Position numbers and translations under genes: made by a program
Notes under the pieces: model-generated
Database searches by the model: none
Told to the model about the DNA's origin: nothing
Seen by the model: the letters and a program-made list of their open reading frames with translations, nothing else
DNA from: Dyella sp. AtDHG13
GTDB taxonomy: Bacteria > Pseudomonadota > Gammaproteobacteria > Xanthomonadales > Rhodanobacteraceae
Assembly (NCBI RefSeq): GCF_003201105.1
Contig: NZ_QICJ01000013.1
Location: forward strand, 95,024-159,023
Length of the DNA stretch: 64,000 nt
Direction: 5' to 3'
In this document: in pieces, positions 37,136 through 46,781 of the stretch
Layout of the letters: each line of letters opens with the position of its first letter
Numbering within the stretch: the first letter of the stretch is position 1

Positions 37136-37252
37136 GCGATGGGCTCCCGAGTCTGTGGCGTCGGCCCGCGAGGCTAGCGCATCCCGACATTTGCCGGGGG
37201 AGATAAGCGCCAAACGACGGCGATCCAAAAAGCGACCGCCTTCACGCCAGCG

Positions 37253-38293
37253 TCAGACGACCACCGGCTCCGGCTCCAGGCGCACGCCGAACTTCGCATG
37301 CACGCCGTCGATCACCTTCTGCGCGAACGCCCACAGCTCGCCGCCGGTGGCGCGGCCGTGGTTCACCAGCACCAGCGAATGGCGGTTGGAAATGCCGGCG
37401 TCGCCCTCGCGCATGCCCTTGAAGCCGCTGGTTTCGATCAGCCATGCCGCGGAGAGCTTCCAGCGTCCGTCGCTGCTCACCCACGAGACCAGTTCCGGGT
37501 GCTCGCGCTTGAGCGCTTCGCCCAGCGCGGCATCGACGATGGGATTCTTGAAGAAGCTGCCGGCGTTGCCGATCACGGCCGGGTCCGGCAGTTTCTTGGT
37601 GCGCAGGTGCACCACGGCTTCCGCCACGTGGAACGGCGCCGGCTTGGCGATGCCCATGCGAGCAAGCTCTTCGCGAATGCCGGCGTAATCCAGGCGCAGC
37701 TCGCGCGAGCGGGGCAGGGCGAAGCGCACGGCGGTGACGATGTAACGCCCCGACTCGTGCTTGAACACGGAGTCGCGATAGGCGAACCGGCAGGCCGCGC
37801 GATCGAGCACGGCAACGCGGCGTTCCTGCGTATCCCACGCTTCCACGCTTTCGATGAACTCGGCCACTTCCGTGCCGTACGCGCCGATGTTCTGGATGGG
37901 TGCGGCGCCCACGGTGCCGGGGATCAGGATCAGGTTCTCCAGTCCCGCGAAGCCCTGGCCCAGCGTCCAGCGTACGAAATCGTCCCAGCGCTCACCGGCC
38001 GCCACGGCAATGCGTGCGACTTCGCCGTCCTGTTCCACCTGCACGCCGCGCGTAGCCATGGCCAGCACGGTGCCGTCGAAGTTGCCGGTGAACAGCATGT
38101 TGCTGCCTTCGCCCAGCACCAGCAGCTTGCCGCTGCGCACGGCGGGGAAGTCGAGCAGTTCGGTGAGTTTCGAGGCGTCGGTGATCTCGGCGAGCAGGCG
38201 TGCGCGCGCATCGACGCGCAGCGTGTTGCGCGTGGCGAGCGGTGCGTTTTCGATCAGCGTGTAGCCACCCATGTCGATGCGCTCAGCCGGCAT
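37253..38293 (-). CDS. murB: UDP-N-acetylenolpyruvoylglucosamine reductase MurB
   Basis: 346 residues. FAD-binding region with [35 protein letters not shown] and the YRDSVFK segment. The proton-donor Ser is in [10 protein letters not shown], followed by the late [16 protein letters not shown]. It reduces enolpyruvyl-UDP-GlcNAc to UDP-MurNAc. Last gene of a five-gene leftward unit; its start overlaps pyrD by 11 bases (a later Met is at 38272). Confidence 0.95.
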   Translation of the reverse strand: MPAERIDMGGYTLIENAPLATRNTLRVDARARLLAEITDASKLTELLDFPAVRSGKLLVLGEGSNMLFTGNFDGTVLAMATRGVQVEQDGEVARIAVAAGERWDDFVRWTLGQGFAGLENLILIPGTVGAAPIQNIGAYGTEVAEFIESVEAWDTQERRVAVLDRAACRFAYRDSVFKHESGRYIVTAVRFALPRSRELRLDYAGIREELARMGIAKPAPFHVAEAVVHLRTKKLPDPAVIGNAGSFFKNPIVDAALGEALKREHPELVSWVSSDGRWKLSAAWLIETSGFKGMREGDAGISNRHSLVLVNHGRATGGELWAFAQKVIDGVHAKFGVRLEPEPVVV

Positions 38294-39320
38294 GGGTATC
38301 CTCCCGCTGGCGGCGGATTTCGTCCACGCACTCGGCGATCAGCGCCGGACCGCGATACACCATGCCCGAGTAGATCTGCACCAGCGAGGCGCCGGCATCG
38401 ATCTTCTCCGCGGCATCGCTGCCGTCCAGGATGCCGCCCACGCCGATGATGTCCAGCTGATTGCCCACGCGCTTGCGCATGCCGCGCAGCACGGCGGTGG
38501 AGCGCGCGAACAGCGGCTTGCCGGAGAGTCCGCCGGTTTCGTTGCCGAGCGGATCGTCCGCCACCGCAGAATGATCAATGGTCGTGTTGGTGCAGATCAC
38601 GCCATCCACCTTGGCGGCCAGCAGCACTTCGGCAATGGCGTCGAGTTCGGCTTCGCCCAGGTCCGGCGCGATCTTCAGCAGCATCGGCTTGCGCGTGCCG
38701 CTCTGCGAACCCAGGCGCTCCTGCGCTTCGCGCAGCGTCTCGATGAAGCGGCGCAGCGTGGCTTCTTCCTGCAGGTCGCGCAGGCCCTGCGTGTTGGGCG
38801 AGGAGATGTTCACCGTGATGTAGCTGGCGAGCGCGTAGACGCGTTCCAGGCAGAACAGGTAGTCGTCCACCGCCTTCTCGTTGGGCGTGTCCTTGTTCTT
38901 GCCGATGTTGATGCCGAGCACGCCGCGATAGCTGGATTTGCTCACGTTGCGCACCAGCGCATCCACGCCGTCATTGTTGAAACCCAGGCGGTTGATCACC
39001 GCCTCATGCTTCGGCAGGCGGAACATGCGCGGCTTGTCGTTGCCCGGCTGCGGGCGCGGCGTGGTGGTGCCCACCTCCACGAAGCCGAAGCCGAGCGCGC
39101 CGAGCGCGTCCAGGTGGTCGGCGTTCTTGTCCAGGCCGGCGGCCAGGCCGACCGGATTGGGAAAACGGATGCCGAACGCCGTAGTCGGCAGCTCCACTGG
39201 CGGCTTGGCCACCATGTGGATGAAGTTGCTGCGATAGGCGACGTCCAGGCCATAAAGCGTGGCGCGGTGCGCGGCTTCCGCGTCGAGCGCGAACAGCAGT
39301 GGGCGGATGAGGTTGTACAT
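38283..39320 (-). CDS. pyrD: Dihydroorotate dehydrogenase (quinone), class 2
   Basis: 345 residues with the N-terminal membrane-associating helices of class 2 enzymes ([14 protein letters not shown]). FMN barrel motifs: [34 protein letters not shown] with the catalytic Ser, [11 protein letters not shown], and [24 protein letters not shown]. It oxidises dihydroorotate to orotate, giving electrons to quinone. It starts two bases after the methyltransferase stop. Confidence 0.96.
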   Translation of the reverse strand: MYNLIRPLLFALDAEAAHRATLYGLDVAYRSNFIHMVAKPPVELPTTAFGIRFPNPVGLAAGLDKNADHLDALGALGFGFVEVGTTTPRPQPGNDKPRMFRLPKHEAVINRLGFNNDGVDALVRNVSKSSYRGVLGINIGKNKDTPNEKAVDDYLFCLERVYALASYITVNISSPNTQGLRDLQEEATLRRFIETLREAQERLGSQSGTRKPMLLKIAPDLGEAELDAIAEVLLAAKVDGVICTNTTIDHSAVADDPLGNETGGLSGKPLFARSTAVLRGMRKRVGNQLDIIGVGGILDGSDAAEKIDAGASLVQIYSGMVYRGPALIAECVDEIRRQREDTHAG

Positions 39321-39322
39321 AG

Positions 39323-40090
39323 TCAGTTGATCTTGCCCACGTAGATGACGGTGTCGTAGTCGAAGCTGATGCGCCCGCTCACCGCGCAGCGGTCGAACAG
39401 CTCGCGCAGCGCGCGCATCATGGGTTGATGTTGCGGGTGGCCTTCGCGCGGCGCGTACGAGGAGGACAGCAGCCGCCCCGCCAGCCCGTCGTAGTCCAGC
39501 AGCTGGCCGTGGTCGAAGCGGCCCATGGCGAGGTAGCCATTGCCGAACCAGGCACGCATGGCGGGCTCGTCGTCGTAGCGCTCGGCCACGCTGGTGTAAT
39601 CCGTGCCGTACTGCTTGAGCAGCGCTTCATAGCCTTCGAGAAAAGGCGTGCTCACCAGGCGGCGGGAATTCCAGATGATCGCGGCAAGGCCCCTGGCACT
39701 CAGGATGCGCCGGAATTCCTCGCGCGCTGCGTCCTTGTCAAACCAATGGAAAGCCTGCGCCACGGTGATCAGGTCCACGCTCGCATCGTCCAGGCCAGTG
39801 GCCGTGGCGCGGCCGTCGACTGCGGTGAAGCGCGGCTCATCGCCCAGCCAGTTTTCGGCGGCTTCGCGCATGGGCGCATTGGGTTCCACGGCGATCACCC
39901 GGTAGCCGCCATCGAGCAACAGCTTGCTGGAGATGCCGGTGCCCGCGCCGATGTCCGCCACCTGCCATGCCGGCGTGATGCCGAAGTTGTCCTGCAGCCA
40001 GGTGAGCATGGCGACGGGGTAGTCGGGCCGATAACGCACGTACTCGGCAACGCGGTCGCTGAAACGCTCGGTGGACCTGAGATCGGTCAT
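39323..40090 (-). CDS. Class I SAM-dependent methyltransferase
   Basis: 255 residues. Motif I is [16 protein letters not shown], preceded by [16 protein letters not shown] typical of the DUF-like Methyltransf_11 group. [22 protein letters not shown] is motif II/III. Substrate not indicated. Packed between the SDR gene (four-base gap) and pyrD (two-base gap) in the same operon. Confidence 0.85.
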   Translation of the reverse strand: MTDLRSTERFSDRVAEYVRYRPDYPVAMLTWLQDNFGITPAWQVADIGAGTGISSKLLLDGGYRVIAVEPNAPMREAAENWLGDEPRFTAVDGRATATGLDDASVDLITVAQAFHWFDKDAAREEFRRILSARGLAAIIWNSRRLVSTPFLEGYEALLKQYGTDYTSVAERYDDEPAMRAWFGNGYLAMGRFDHGQLLDYDGLAGRLLSSSYAPREGHPQHQPMMRALRELFDRCAVSGRISFDYDTVIYVGKIN

Positions 40091-40094
40091 GGCA

Positions 40095-40868
40095 TTACCC
40101 CGTGAGCAATTGGCCGCCGTCGACGCACAGCGTCTGGCCGGTGATCCAGCGGGCGAACGGCGAGGCGAGGAACAGGGCGGCGTGCGCTATTTCCTCAGGC
40201 TTGCCGAAGCGGCCGAAGGGAATCTTCGCCAGCGTGCGCTGGTAGAGCTCGGGTGCTTCCGTCTTGCGGCGATCCCACAGGCCGTCCGGAAACTCGATGG
40301 AGCCGGGCGCAATCGCATTCACGCGGATGCGATGTTCCGCCAAGGCCAGCGCCTGCGAAGTGGTGTACTGGTTCAATGCGGCCTTCACCGCCGCATAGGC
40401 GGGGCCACGCACGCCGGGATGAAAGGCGGCGATGGACGAGGTATGCAGGATGCAGCCATGCGAGGACTTCCGCAGCCAGGGCAAGGCATGGCGCGAGGCG
40501 CGCACGGCGGCCATCAGGTCGATGTTGAAGCCTGCGGTCCAGCCCTCGTCGTCGTCGCTGAAACCATAGCCGCTGGCGTTGTTCACCAGCACGTCGATAC
40601 CGCCGAGCACGTCGGCGGCTTCGTGGATGTAGCTCTCGATGGACGCGCCGTCGGCGAGATCGCAGCTGCGCGTGTGCACCGTGCCGTCGAACGCAGCCAT
40701 GGCGTGGCGTACTTCATCCAGTGCGGTCTGGCCGCGTGCGCACACGGACACCGACGCGCCGGCTTCGGCAAAGGCCAGGGCGATGCTTCGACCAATCCCC
40801 TTGCTGCCACCCGCCACGACGATCCGGTAGCCGTGAAAATCGAAAGCGGGCAGGGGCGGTGAGGTCAT
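40095..40868 (-). CDS. Short-chain dehydrogenase/reductase
   Basis: 257 residues. NAD(P) site VAGGSKGIGRSIALAF, VLVNNASGYGF, active Ser in HTSSIAAFHPG and the YxxxK in AYAAVKAALNQY. The C-terminal IAHAALFLASPFARWITGQTLCVDGG is typical of classical SDRs. Substrate unknown. Start overlaps the upstream small membrane protein stop by four bases. Confidence 0.9.
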   Translation of the reverse strand: MTSPPLPAFDFHGYRIVVAGGSKGIGRSIALAFAEAGASVSVCARGQTALDEVRHAMAAFDGTVHTRSCDLADGASIESYIHEAADVLGGIDVLVNNASGYGFSDDDEGWTAGFNIDLMAAVRASRHALPWLRKSSHGCILHTSSIAAFHPGVRGPAYAAVKAALNQYTTSQALALAEHRIRVNAIAPGSIEFPDGLWDRRKTEAPELYQRTLAKIPFGRFGKPEEIAHAALFLASPFARWITGQTLCVDGGQLLTG

Positions 40869-41230
40869 TGAGGTACCGAAACGGAAACGTGATGCACCAG
40901 CACGGGTCTGGTGATGAGCGGGGAGAACAGCAGCAGTAGCGCAAAAAGAATGATTTGCGCGTAAGCCAGCTTCTGTGCGGTTTTTGCCAATCCTTCGCCG
41001 CGCCAGGCGCCACCGGATTCGTGAATGGTCCTGAGCGCGCTTCGCGCACACCTCAACGTCATGGAAACGCCGATCAGTGGCAGCACGAACAGGCTCATCA
41101 GGCTTATCCGGGCGAGCCACATGCCCGCCATCGGCAGCACCGTCCAGGCGAGAACGGCAAAGAGCAGGCTGCAGATCGCCGCTGTGTTGTACGGAGGCAC
41201 TGCGCGAACCGTTCCAGAACTGGTCATCAT
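40865..41230 (-). CDS. Small membrane protein of unknown function
   Basis: 121 residues with three or so hydrophobic helices (about 14-36, 38-58, 87-108) and a short conserved-looking loop with RCARSALRTI. AGGAG lies five bases before ATG 41230; another ATG follows at once. First gene of the operon that runs to murB. No family recognised. Confidence 0.7.
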   Translation of the reverse strand: MMTSSGTVRAVPPYNTAAICSLLFAVLAWTVLPMAGMWLARISLMSLFVLPLIGVSMTLRCARSALRTIHESGGAWRGEGLAKTAQKLAYAQIILFALLLLFSPLITRPVLVHHVSVSVPQ

Positions 41231-41274
41231 CACAACTCCTGTCGTCGATGGAATCGCTTGCTGCCGGCTGGCAC

Positions 41275-41300
41275 GCGCACCCCGGGCGGACGGGGTGCGC
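41275..41300. terminator. Hairpin between the ALDH7 gene and the operon leading to murB
   Basis: Nine-base perfect arms GCGCACCCC and GGGGTGCGC with an eight-base loop, just after the end of the minus-strand dehydrogenase gene. No T tract, so it is terminator-like only. Confidence 0.4.
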
Positions 41301-41312
41301 GGTTCTTGCCAA

Positions 41313-42848
41313 TTACAGATCGAACTTGATGCCCTGCGCCAGCGGCAACGCGTTCGAGTAGTTGATGGTGTTGGTCTGGCGGCGCATGTAGACCTTCCAT
41401 GCATCCGAGCCCGACTCGCGGCCACCGCCGGTTTCCTTCTCGCCGCCGAACGCGCCGCCGATTTCCGCACCGGACGTGCCGATGTTGACGTTGGCGATGC
41501 CGCAATCGGAACCGGCCGCCGACAGATACTGCTCGGCCGACTTCAGGTTCTGCGTGAAGATGGCCGAGGACAGGCCCTGCGGCACGGCGTTTTGCAGTTC
41601 GATGGCTTCGTCCAGCGTCTTGAACGGCATGACGTAGAGGATAGGCGCGAAGGTTTCCGTCTGCACCACTTCGTCGCTGTTCTTCACGCCGGTGACGATG
41701 GTCGGCAGCACGAAGTTGCCCTTGCGGTCGGTGAGCGCGGCGCCGCCGGTGAGCACCTTGCCGCCGGTGGCCTTGGCCTTCTCGACGGCGGCCAGGTAAG
41801 CCTGTACGGCTTCCTTGCTGTTGAGCGGACCCATCAGCGTGGTGGCCAGCGTCGGGTCGCCGATCTTGCCTTCCACCTGCTTGTACGCGGTGACCAGCTT
41901 GTCGGTCACGTCGGCAATGATGGACTCATGCACGAACAGGCGGCGCGTGGTGGTGCAGCGCTGGCCGGCGGTGCCGACGGCGCCGAACACGATGGCCGGG
42001 ATGGCGAGCTTAAGGTCCGCGCTTTCGTCCAGGATGATGGCGTTGTTGCCGCCCAGTTCCAGCAGCGAACGGCCCATGCGCTTGGCGACGCGCTCGCCCA
42101 CGTGGCGGCCCACCTTGGTGGAACCGGTGAAACTGATCAGCGGGATGCGGTGGTCGTCCACGAAATGCTGCGACAGCTCCACGCCCGCATCGTTGAACAG
42201 GAAGAAGATGTCCGGGAAGCCGCCTTCTTTAAGTGCCTCGTTGCAGATCTTCATCGTGGCGATGGCCGACAGCGGGGTCTTGGGCGAGGGCTTCCAGATG
42301 CAGATGTCGCCGCAGATGCCAGCGAGGAACGCATTCCACGCCCACACCGCCACGGGGAAGTTGAACGCGCTGATGATGCCCACCAGGCCCAGCGGCTGGT
42401 ACTGCTCGTACATGCGGTGGCCGGGGCGCTCCGAATGCATGGTGTAGCCGTAGAGCATGCGGCTCTGGCCCACCGCGAAGTCGGCGATGTCGATCATCTC
42501 CTGCACTTCGCCATCGCCTTCGGGCTTGATCTTGCCCATTTCCAGGGCGACCAGCGAACCCAGCGCATCCTTGTGCTTGCGCAGCGCTTCGCCGCACAGG
42601 CGGATCGCCTCGCCGCGGCGCGGGGCCGGCGTGGTGCGCCACACCTTGAACGCTTCCTGCGCGCGCTTGACGATCACTTCGTAGTCCGCCGCGCTCGATG
42701 CGTGCACCGAGGCAATCACGTCGCCGGTCGCCGGGTTGACCGGGTTCAGCGTGCCGGCATCCGTGGTCTTCGACCACTCGCCATTGCCCAGATAGGTGCC
42801 CGATTGCGTGCTGCCAAGACCGAGGGCGGTGAGGATTTCGTGGGACAT
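41313..42848 (-). CDS. ALDH7-type aldehyde dehydrogenase, likely L-piperidine-6-carboxylate dehydrogenase
   Basis: 511 residues. The catalytic Cys is in [17 protein letters not shown], the Glu base in [10 protein letters not shown], and the substrate/cofactor segment [11 protein letters not shown]. The N-terminal [14 protein letters not shown] and [17 protein letters not shown] are features of the antiquitin/AmaB group, which oxidises alpha-aminoadipic semialdehyde in lysine breakdown. It ends next to the prophage-bearing tRNA gene. Confidence 0.88.
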   Translation of the reverse strand: MSHEILTALGLGSTQSGTYLGNGEWSKTTDAGTLNPVNPATGDVIASVHASSAADYEVIVKRAQEAFKVWRTTPAPRRGEAIRLCGEALRKHKDALGSLVALEMGKIKPEGDGEVQEMIDIADFAVGQSRMLYGYTMHSERPGHRMYEQYQPLGLVGIISAFNFPVAVWAWNAFLAGICGDICIWKPSPKTPLSAIATMKICNEALKEGGFPDIFFLFNDAGVELSQHFVDDHRIPLISFTGSTKVGRHVGERVAKRMGRSLLELGGNNAIILDESADLKLAIPAIVFGAVGTAGQRCTTTRRLFVHESIIADVTDKLVTAYKQVEGKIGDPTLATTLMGPLNSKEAVQAYLAAVEKAKATGGKVLTGGAALTDRKGNFVLPTIVTGVKNSDEVVQTETFAPILYVMPFKTLDEAIELQNAVPQGLSSAIFTQNLKSAEQYLSAAGSDCGIANVNIGTSGAEIGGAFGGEKETGGGRESGSDAWKVYMRRQTNTINYSNALPLAQGIKFDL

Positions 42849-42964
42849 GCTTCGCTCCAGACCGTGGCGCGGGGATTGCGCCGGGATGAAAACGGCCATT
42901 CTAGCAGGGGGCCCGAACCCGGGTTCGCGCCGGTCATCGTTCCATGCCAGAATTCACCCCCGTT

Positions 42965-43041
42965 GCCCCCGTAGCTCAGTTGGATAGAGCGTCCCCCTCC
43001 TAAGGGGAAGGTCGTACGTTCGAATCGTATCGGGGGCACCA
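42965..43041 (+). tRNA. tRNA-Arg (anticodon CCT)
   Basis: 77 bases including an encoded CCA. Acceptor stem GCCCCCG/CGGGGGC, D arm with AGCTCAGTTGGATAGAGC, anticodon stem TCCCC/GGGGA with loop CTCCTAA (anticodon CCT, reads AGG), T arm with GTTCGAATC. It is the insertion site of the prophage, since an integrase gene begins 155 bases downstream. Confidence 0.97.
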
Positions 43042-43067
43042 ATCCAGTATTCCGGGCGATTCGGCCA

Positions 43068-43140
43068 TCTGCCCGTAAACACCCCGAAACGCCCGCGCCC
43101 CAAGGTCTGCGGGCGTTTTCGTATCTACGCCTCTGCCCGT
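43068..43140. other. attL-proximal region with possible integrase arm repeats
   Basis: TCTGCCCGT occurs as a direct repeat at 43068-43076 and 43132-43140, between the tRNA 3' end (the probable core) and int. Such short direct repeats often mark integrase arm sites. The att core cannot be set without attR. Confidence 0.4.
43087..43118 (+). terminator. Hairpin terminator downstream of tRNA-Arg
   Basis: Stem AAACGCCCGC with its perfect complement at 43109-43118, 12-base loop, followed by TTC. It probably ends the tRNA transcript before the integrase gene. Confidence 0.65.
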
Positions 43141-43195
43141 CAATTCCCCCATCCGCCCGGATGAACTCCCCAAAATTTCCCCATATGCTCTCCCC

Positions 43196-44167
43196 ATGGC
43201 GAGCATCCAGAAATCGGGCACCAAGTGGCGCGTGCAGGTCTACGTGAAAGGGCAGCGTGACTCCGCCTCTTTCCGGACCAAGCAGGAGGCGTCGGCCTGG
43301 GCGTTGACCCGCGAAGCCGAGCTGGGCGGCAAGAAACTCCCCGACAAGACCTTCGCCGACGCCATGAAGGACTACGAGCGCAATGTTGCGACGCACCGCG
43401 GGGGCGCCCGCTGGGAGCTGACACGCCTGAAGGTCTTTCTGGAGTCGCCGCTCGCGCGCCGCAAGCTGGCCAGCCTTGGACCCAATGACTTCATCGAGTG
43501 GCGCGACGAGCGCAACCGCCAGGTCAAGCCGGCGACCACGGCGCGCGAAATGAACCTGCTGCAGGCCATCTTGAAGCATGCCCGTCGGGAGCTGCGCTGG
43601 ATGCGGGACAACCCCATGGCCGAGGTGACCCCGCCGAAGAAGCCCAAGGGCAGGGCGCGACGCATCACGCCTACCGAAGAGCGGGCCCTCACGATGGCAC
43701 TGGGGCAGCGCGGGAAGCTTCAGGCGGACACGCCGACCCATCGAGTGGGCTTGGCCTTTCTGTTCGCCCTGGAGACCGCTATGCGATCAGGCGAGATCTG
43801 CGCACTGACCTGGGATTGCGTCTTCCTGTCGTCGCGCTACGTGACGCTGCCGAAGACGAAGAACGGGGAGGCGCGAGACGTGCCGCTGTCGCCCCGCGCG
43901 AAGGAGATCCTGGAGGCCCTACCCAAGGGCGAAGGACCAGTGTTCGGCCTATCGGACCAGGTACGCGATGTCCTGTTCCGCAAGGCCCGCGACAGCACCC
44001 CTCATCGAGAGGTGCATTTCCACGACACGCGCGCCGAGGCCATATTCCGGCTGTCCAAGAAGTTCGACGTGCTCGAGCTCGCGCGCGTCATTGGTCACCG
44101 GGACATCAACAGCCTGCTCATCTACTACCGGTCCACGGCATCCGAATTGGCACTCAAGCTAGGCTGA
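43196..44167 (+). CDS. int: Phage tyrosine integrase
   Basis: 323 residues. N-terminal arm-binding beta-rich part (IQKSGTKWRVQVYVKGQRDS), core-binding helices (about 50-145), then the catalytic domain with Arg197 in ETAMRSGE, His276/Arg279 in HFHDTRA, His301 in VIGHRDINS and the Tyr nucleophile at 310 or 311. It inserts the prophage at the tRNA-Arg gene. No clear ribosome site precedes ATG 43196. Its end overlaps the convergent excisionase-like gene by nine bases. Confidence 0.95.
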   Translation: MASIQKSGTKWRVQVYVKGQRDSASFRTKQEASAWALTREAELGGKKLPDKTFADAMKDYERNVATHRGGARWELTRLKVFLESPLARRKLASLGPNDFIEWRDERNRQVKPATTAREMNLLQAILKHARRELRWMRDNPMAEVTPPKKPKGRARRITPTEERALTMALGQRGKLQADTPTHRVGLAFLFALETAMRSGEICALTWDCVFLSSRYVTLPKTKNGEARDVPLSPRAKEILEALPKGEGPVFGLSDQVRDVLFRKARDSTPHREVHFHDTRAEAIFRLSKKFDVLELARVIGHRDINSLLIYYRSTASELALKLG

Positions 44168-44410
44168 GCGCCGCTGATTCATGGCCCACTCGTCCACCTC
44201 GGACTTCTTCCACGACCGCGTGATCGGGTTGGGCTTCGGAAAGTCCGGTCGGCAGGCCACGCGCTCGAGGAAGCCACGGCGGTTCGGTTCGCCCTTCGGC
44301 GTGACCATTCCCAGGTACAGCGCGCACGCATCTGCGCAGAGCCAGCGGTCGCCATAGACCAAAGCCGCGATGAGCGCGTAGGTGGTGTCCGGTTTCTCTT
44401 TCTCGCTCAT
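44159..44410 (-). CDS. Excisionase-like DNA-binding protein
   Basis: 83 residues, last gene of the leftward operon and convergent with int. The middle (GEPNRRGFLERVACRPDFPKPNPITRSWKKSEVDEWA) looks like the winged-helix/MerR-type fold of AlpA and Xis proteins, where a Trp-Lys-Ser-Glu-Val turn ends the wing. Position next to int supports an excision role. Similarity is by pattern only. Confidence 0.6.
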   Translation of the reverse strand: MSEKEKPDTTYALIAALVYGDRWLCADACALYLGMVTPKGEPNRRGFLERVACRPDFPKPNPITRSWKKSEVDEWAMNQRRSA

Positions 44411-44856
44411 GGCGCGCGCTCCGGTGCCGGCAGAAGGTTCTGCCGGGTGATGTGTTCAATGACGGACATGCCGCTGGGCAGCACCAGGTGGGCAAGGAAG
44501 GCAGCCTCGAAGGTGAGCATGCCGATCTCGATCGCCGTGACCTGTCCCTTCACCCAGTCGCGCAGGATCGAGTAGACGGCGACGCTGCCGATCTTCAGGG
44601 CGCGCGCCTCGTGCTCGACGCGACTGCCACTCGTCCTGGGGCCATACGGATGCTCCCGCAGCCACGCCGCGGCATAGCCCTTGGCGCTGGCCTTCAGCTG
44701 GACCTGCCGGCCGCGGTGCTCGAACTGGACGAACAGCTCGCCAGTCTCGTAGTCCTCACCTGTGGCGAACTTCGTGCAGCCGAACCCGCGCAGCATCTTC
44801 TGGATGTCGTTGATGGCGTTGTTGCCGCTGGTGGCGTTCTCGTACGGGAGGCTCAT
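44407..44856 (-). CDS. Phage protein of unknown function
   Basis: 149 residues, mixed alpha/beta, no membrane segment. It contains FVQFEHRGRQVQLKASAKGYAAAWLREHPYG and ends in a helical VEHITRQNLLPAPE. No known domain is recognised. The ATGA overlap with genes on both sides shows it is part of the leftward operon. Confidence 0.7.
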   Translation of the reverse strand: MSLPYENATSGNNAINDIQKMLRGFGCTKFATGEDYETGELFVQFEHRGRQVQLKASAKGYAAAWLREHPYGPRTSGSRVEHEARALKIGSVAVYSILRDWVKGQVTAIEIGMLTFEAAFLAHLVLPSGMSVIEHITRQNLLPAPERAP

Positions 44857-45260
44857 GCTGCCTTCCTCTCCTGCTCAATGCGTTTTGCAAGGTCCTTCAT
44901 GTCGAACTCGTGAGATCGGCGGCGCACCTGAAAATGTGGATCCGCGAGCAAGCGATCCAGCTCGGCTGCCTTGAATGGCGCCCAGATGTCAGTGTCTGTA
45001 GGGGAGTAGCGGAGCCTGTACTCGTAAGGATGTGATTCGAGCGAAGGGAATGGCCCTTTGCTTTCCTCTTCCTCCTCAATGACTGGCATTGCCGACCGAT
45101 CAAGGGCGTTCCACAGTTCCTCGATCTCCTCCTCGGGTATCGGCCGTTGGACCGCATAGCCGCAGTCGCCGCACCTGACCTCGCTTACGCCAAGATCGCG
45201 GGAGCTATTGATGTGAACGAAGTCGACGCCGCACTTGGGGCAAGGTTCGAGCTTAGCCAT
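44853..45260 (-). CDS. Lar-like restriction-alleviation zinc-finger protein
   Basis: 135 residues. The first 60 match the Lar_restr_allev pattern: EPCPKCGVDFV, VRCGDCGYAV and a W-N pair in IEELWNALDR, which gives a four-cysteine zinc ribbon. Lar of Rac prophage lowers host type I restriction. The C-terminal 75 residues are unlike Lar and of unknown role. ATG 45260 is used because the Cys cluster starts there. Confidence 0.65.
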   Translation of the reverse strand: MAKLEPCPKCGVDFVHINSSRDLGVSEVRCGDCGYAVQRPIPEEEIEELWNALDRSAMPVIEEEEESKGPFPSLESHPYEYRLRYSPTDTDIWAPFKAAELDRLLADPHFQVRRRSHEFDMKDLAKRIEQERKAA

Positions 45261-45299
45261 GGGGTGATACCTCCTGCTCAATGCGTCGGAACTCGATGG

Positions 45300-46490
45300 T
45301 CATGCGCATGCTCCTAGCGGCAGGCGCAGCTGCACGGCGCCGATACGGGTACGGGCGATCGCGGCATAGTCCGCGTCCTGCTCGATGCCAATGAAGTCGA
45401 AGCCCTCGAGAAGGGCACCGCGGCCGGTGCTGCCGCTGCCCATGAATGGGTCAAGCACGATGCCCTTGGCCGGCCCGACAAGACGGCACAGGTAGCGCAT
45501 CAGTTCGGTGGGCTTCACCGTGGGGTGGTTGTTTGCCGCTGGCGCTGGCGCGCCGCCATCCCGGCGGGTGATGTGCTGGCCGCTGGTATTCGACACCATG
45601 CCGGATTGGCGCTTGGGCAGCCCGTCATACCCATCATTGCGGTCCTTCCGGGTGGCCTTGGCGCAGTAGAAGAAGCGGGCGGCGCTACCACTGTCCAGGC
45701 GCCGCTTGCCCGGCTTCATCTTGAAACCGACAGGGCCAGAATTCTCGCTATCGGCACTCGCTTCTCCAACGCGTCCGCGCCGCATCGCTCCATAGGCGTT
45801 CTGAGTCTTGCGCTGGGCCGCATTTGTGCTGGCATTGGCGAGTTGTCCTGGCGCCAGCGGGAACGCCCCCACGACCTCAACGCTGCCATCGTGGATGACA
45901 TTGGCAGGCCATCGGCCATCCGGGTTGGGCGGCAGGCGCTCGACGGTGTCGCCATCCTGTCCAGGCACCGCCGTTGATTTCTTCGCGGGCCCACCCCAGC
46001 CGGGAGTGCCAACTTCAGGGGCGATGCCGTCTGGCCATCCAACACGGCAATCATCGATGTTCAGCGCGCCCGTGCCGAAGCGGGCATGGTTGGCCTCGAC
46101 AGTACCGATCAACGGCTTCCGGGCGACGACGATGGGTTCATGCGCTGGCTTGAGTGCTGTTCCGCCCCAAGGGCCATTGTGGGACTTGGGAAAGCCACTT
46201 CCGTAGATCCACATGATGCAGTCGCGCACCTCCCAGCCAGCGTCCTCGATAGCGCAGGCCATGCGGTGATAGGTGCGGCTACCGCCGAAAGCGACTAGGT
46301 GCGCTCCGGGCTTGGCGACCCGGAGGAACTCCTTCCAGAACTCGACACCTGGCACGCCGTGGTCCCAGTCCTTGCCCATGAAGCCAAGGCCGTAGGGCGG
46401 ATCGGTCACGATCGCGTCGATGCTGTCGGCCTGAAAGGCCCGCAGCACCTCGCGGCAGTCGCCGACGTGGATGGTCACGGCATCACCCAT
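45300..46490 (-). CDS. Orphan phage DNA (N4-cytosine/N6-adenine) methyltransferase
   Basis: 396 residues. Motif IV is TDPPYGLGFMGKDWDH near residue 35 and motif I (SAM) is LDPFMGSGSTGRGALL near residue 345, so the order is that of the beta class. A variable 200-residue region lies between (target recognition). No restriction gene is adjacent, so it likely protects phage DNA. Start ATG 46490 overlaps the upstream gene by eight bases. Confidence 0.9.
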   Translation of the reverse strand: MGDAVTIHVGDCREVLRAFQADSIDAIVTDPPYGLGFMGKDWDHGVPGVEFWKEFLRVAKPGAHLVAFGGSRTYHRMACAIEDAGWEVRDCIMWIYGSGFPKSHNGPWGGTALKPAHEPIVVARKPLIGTVEANHARFGTGALNIDDCRVGWPDGIAPEVGTPGWGGPAKKSTAVPGQDGDTVERLPPNPDGRWPANVIHDGSVEVVGAFPLAPGQLANASTNAAQRKTQNAYGAMRRGRVGEASADSENSGPVGFKMKPGKRRLDSGSAARFFYCAKATRKDRNDGYDGLPKRQSGMVSNTSGQHITRRDGGAPAPAANNHPTVKPTELMRYLCRLVGPAKGIVLDPFMGSGSTGRGALLEGFDFIGIEQDADYAAIARTRIGAVQLRLPLGACA

Positions 46491-46716
46491 TGCGCCGCTC
46501 CTTTGGTTCGAAACGGTGGTCGTAGGGTGCATCGCCGGGTTTACCGCCAGCGGCGTGCATATGGACCGCCGAGTGCAGGGTAAAGCCGCAGATGGCGCAC
46601 GTACCGCAGGTGCAGCTCCATGACTTCTGGCGATTCTTGAGGGTCCGGAACTTCTTGTGCGGGCAGTCGGCGCCGACGCCGCCCTCACCGATTTCCCAGG
46701 GCTTCGGGCTACGCAT
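46483..46716 (-). CDS. Small Cys/His-rich phage protein
   Basis: 77 residues. CPHKKFRTLKNRQKSWSCTCGTCAICGF gives four cysteines and a His for one zinc site; an acidic His-rich tail follows. Not assigned to a family. Overlaps the methyltransferase start. Confidence 0.55.
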   Translation of the reverse strand: MRSPKPWEIGEGGVGADCPHKKFRTLKNRQKSWSCTCGTCAICGFTLHSAVHMHAAGGKPGDAPYDHRFEPKERRNG

Positions 46717-46781
46717 TGCCGTCCTCCTTGCGCGACGCCGCATGCCGTTCGAACATGGGGCCATTCATCAGGATGGGGAGT

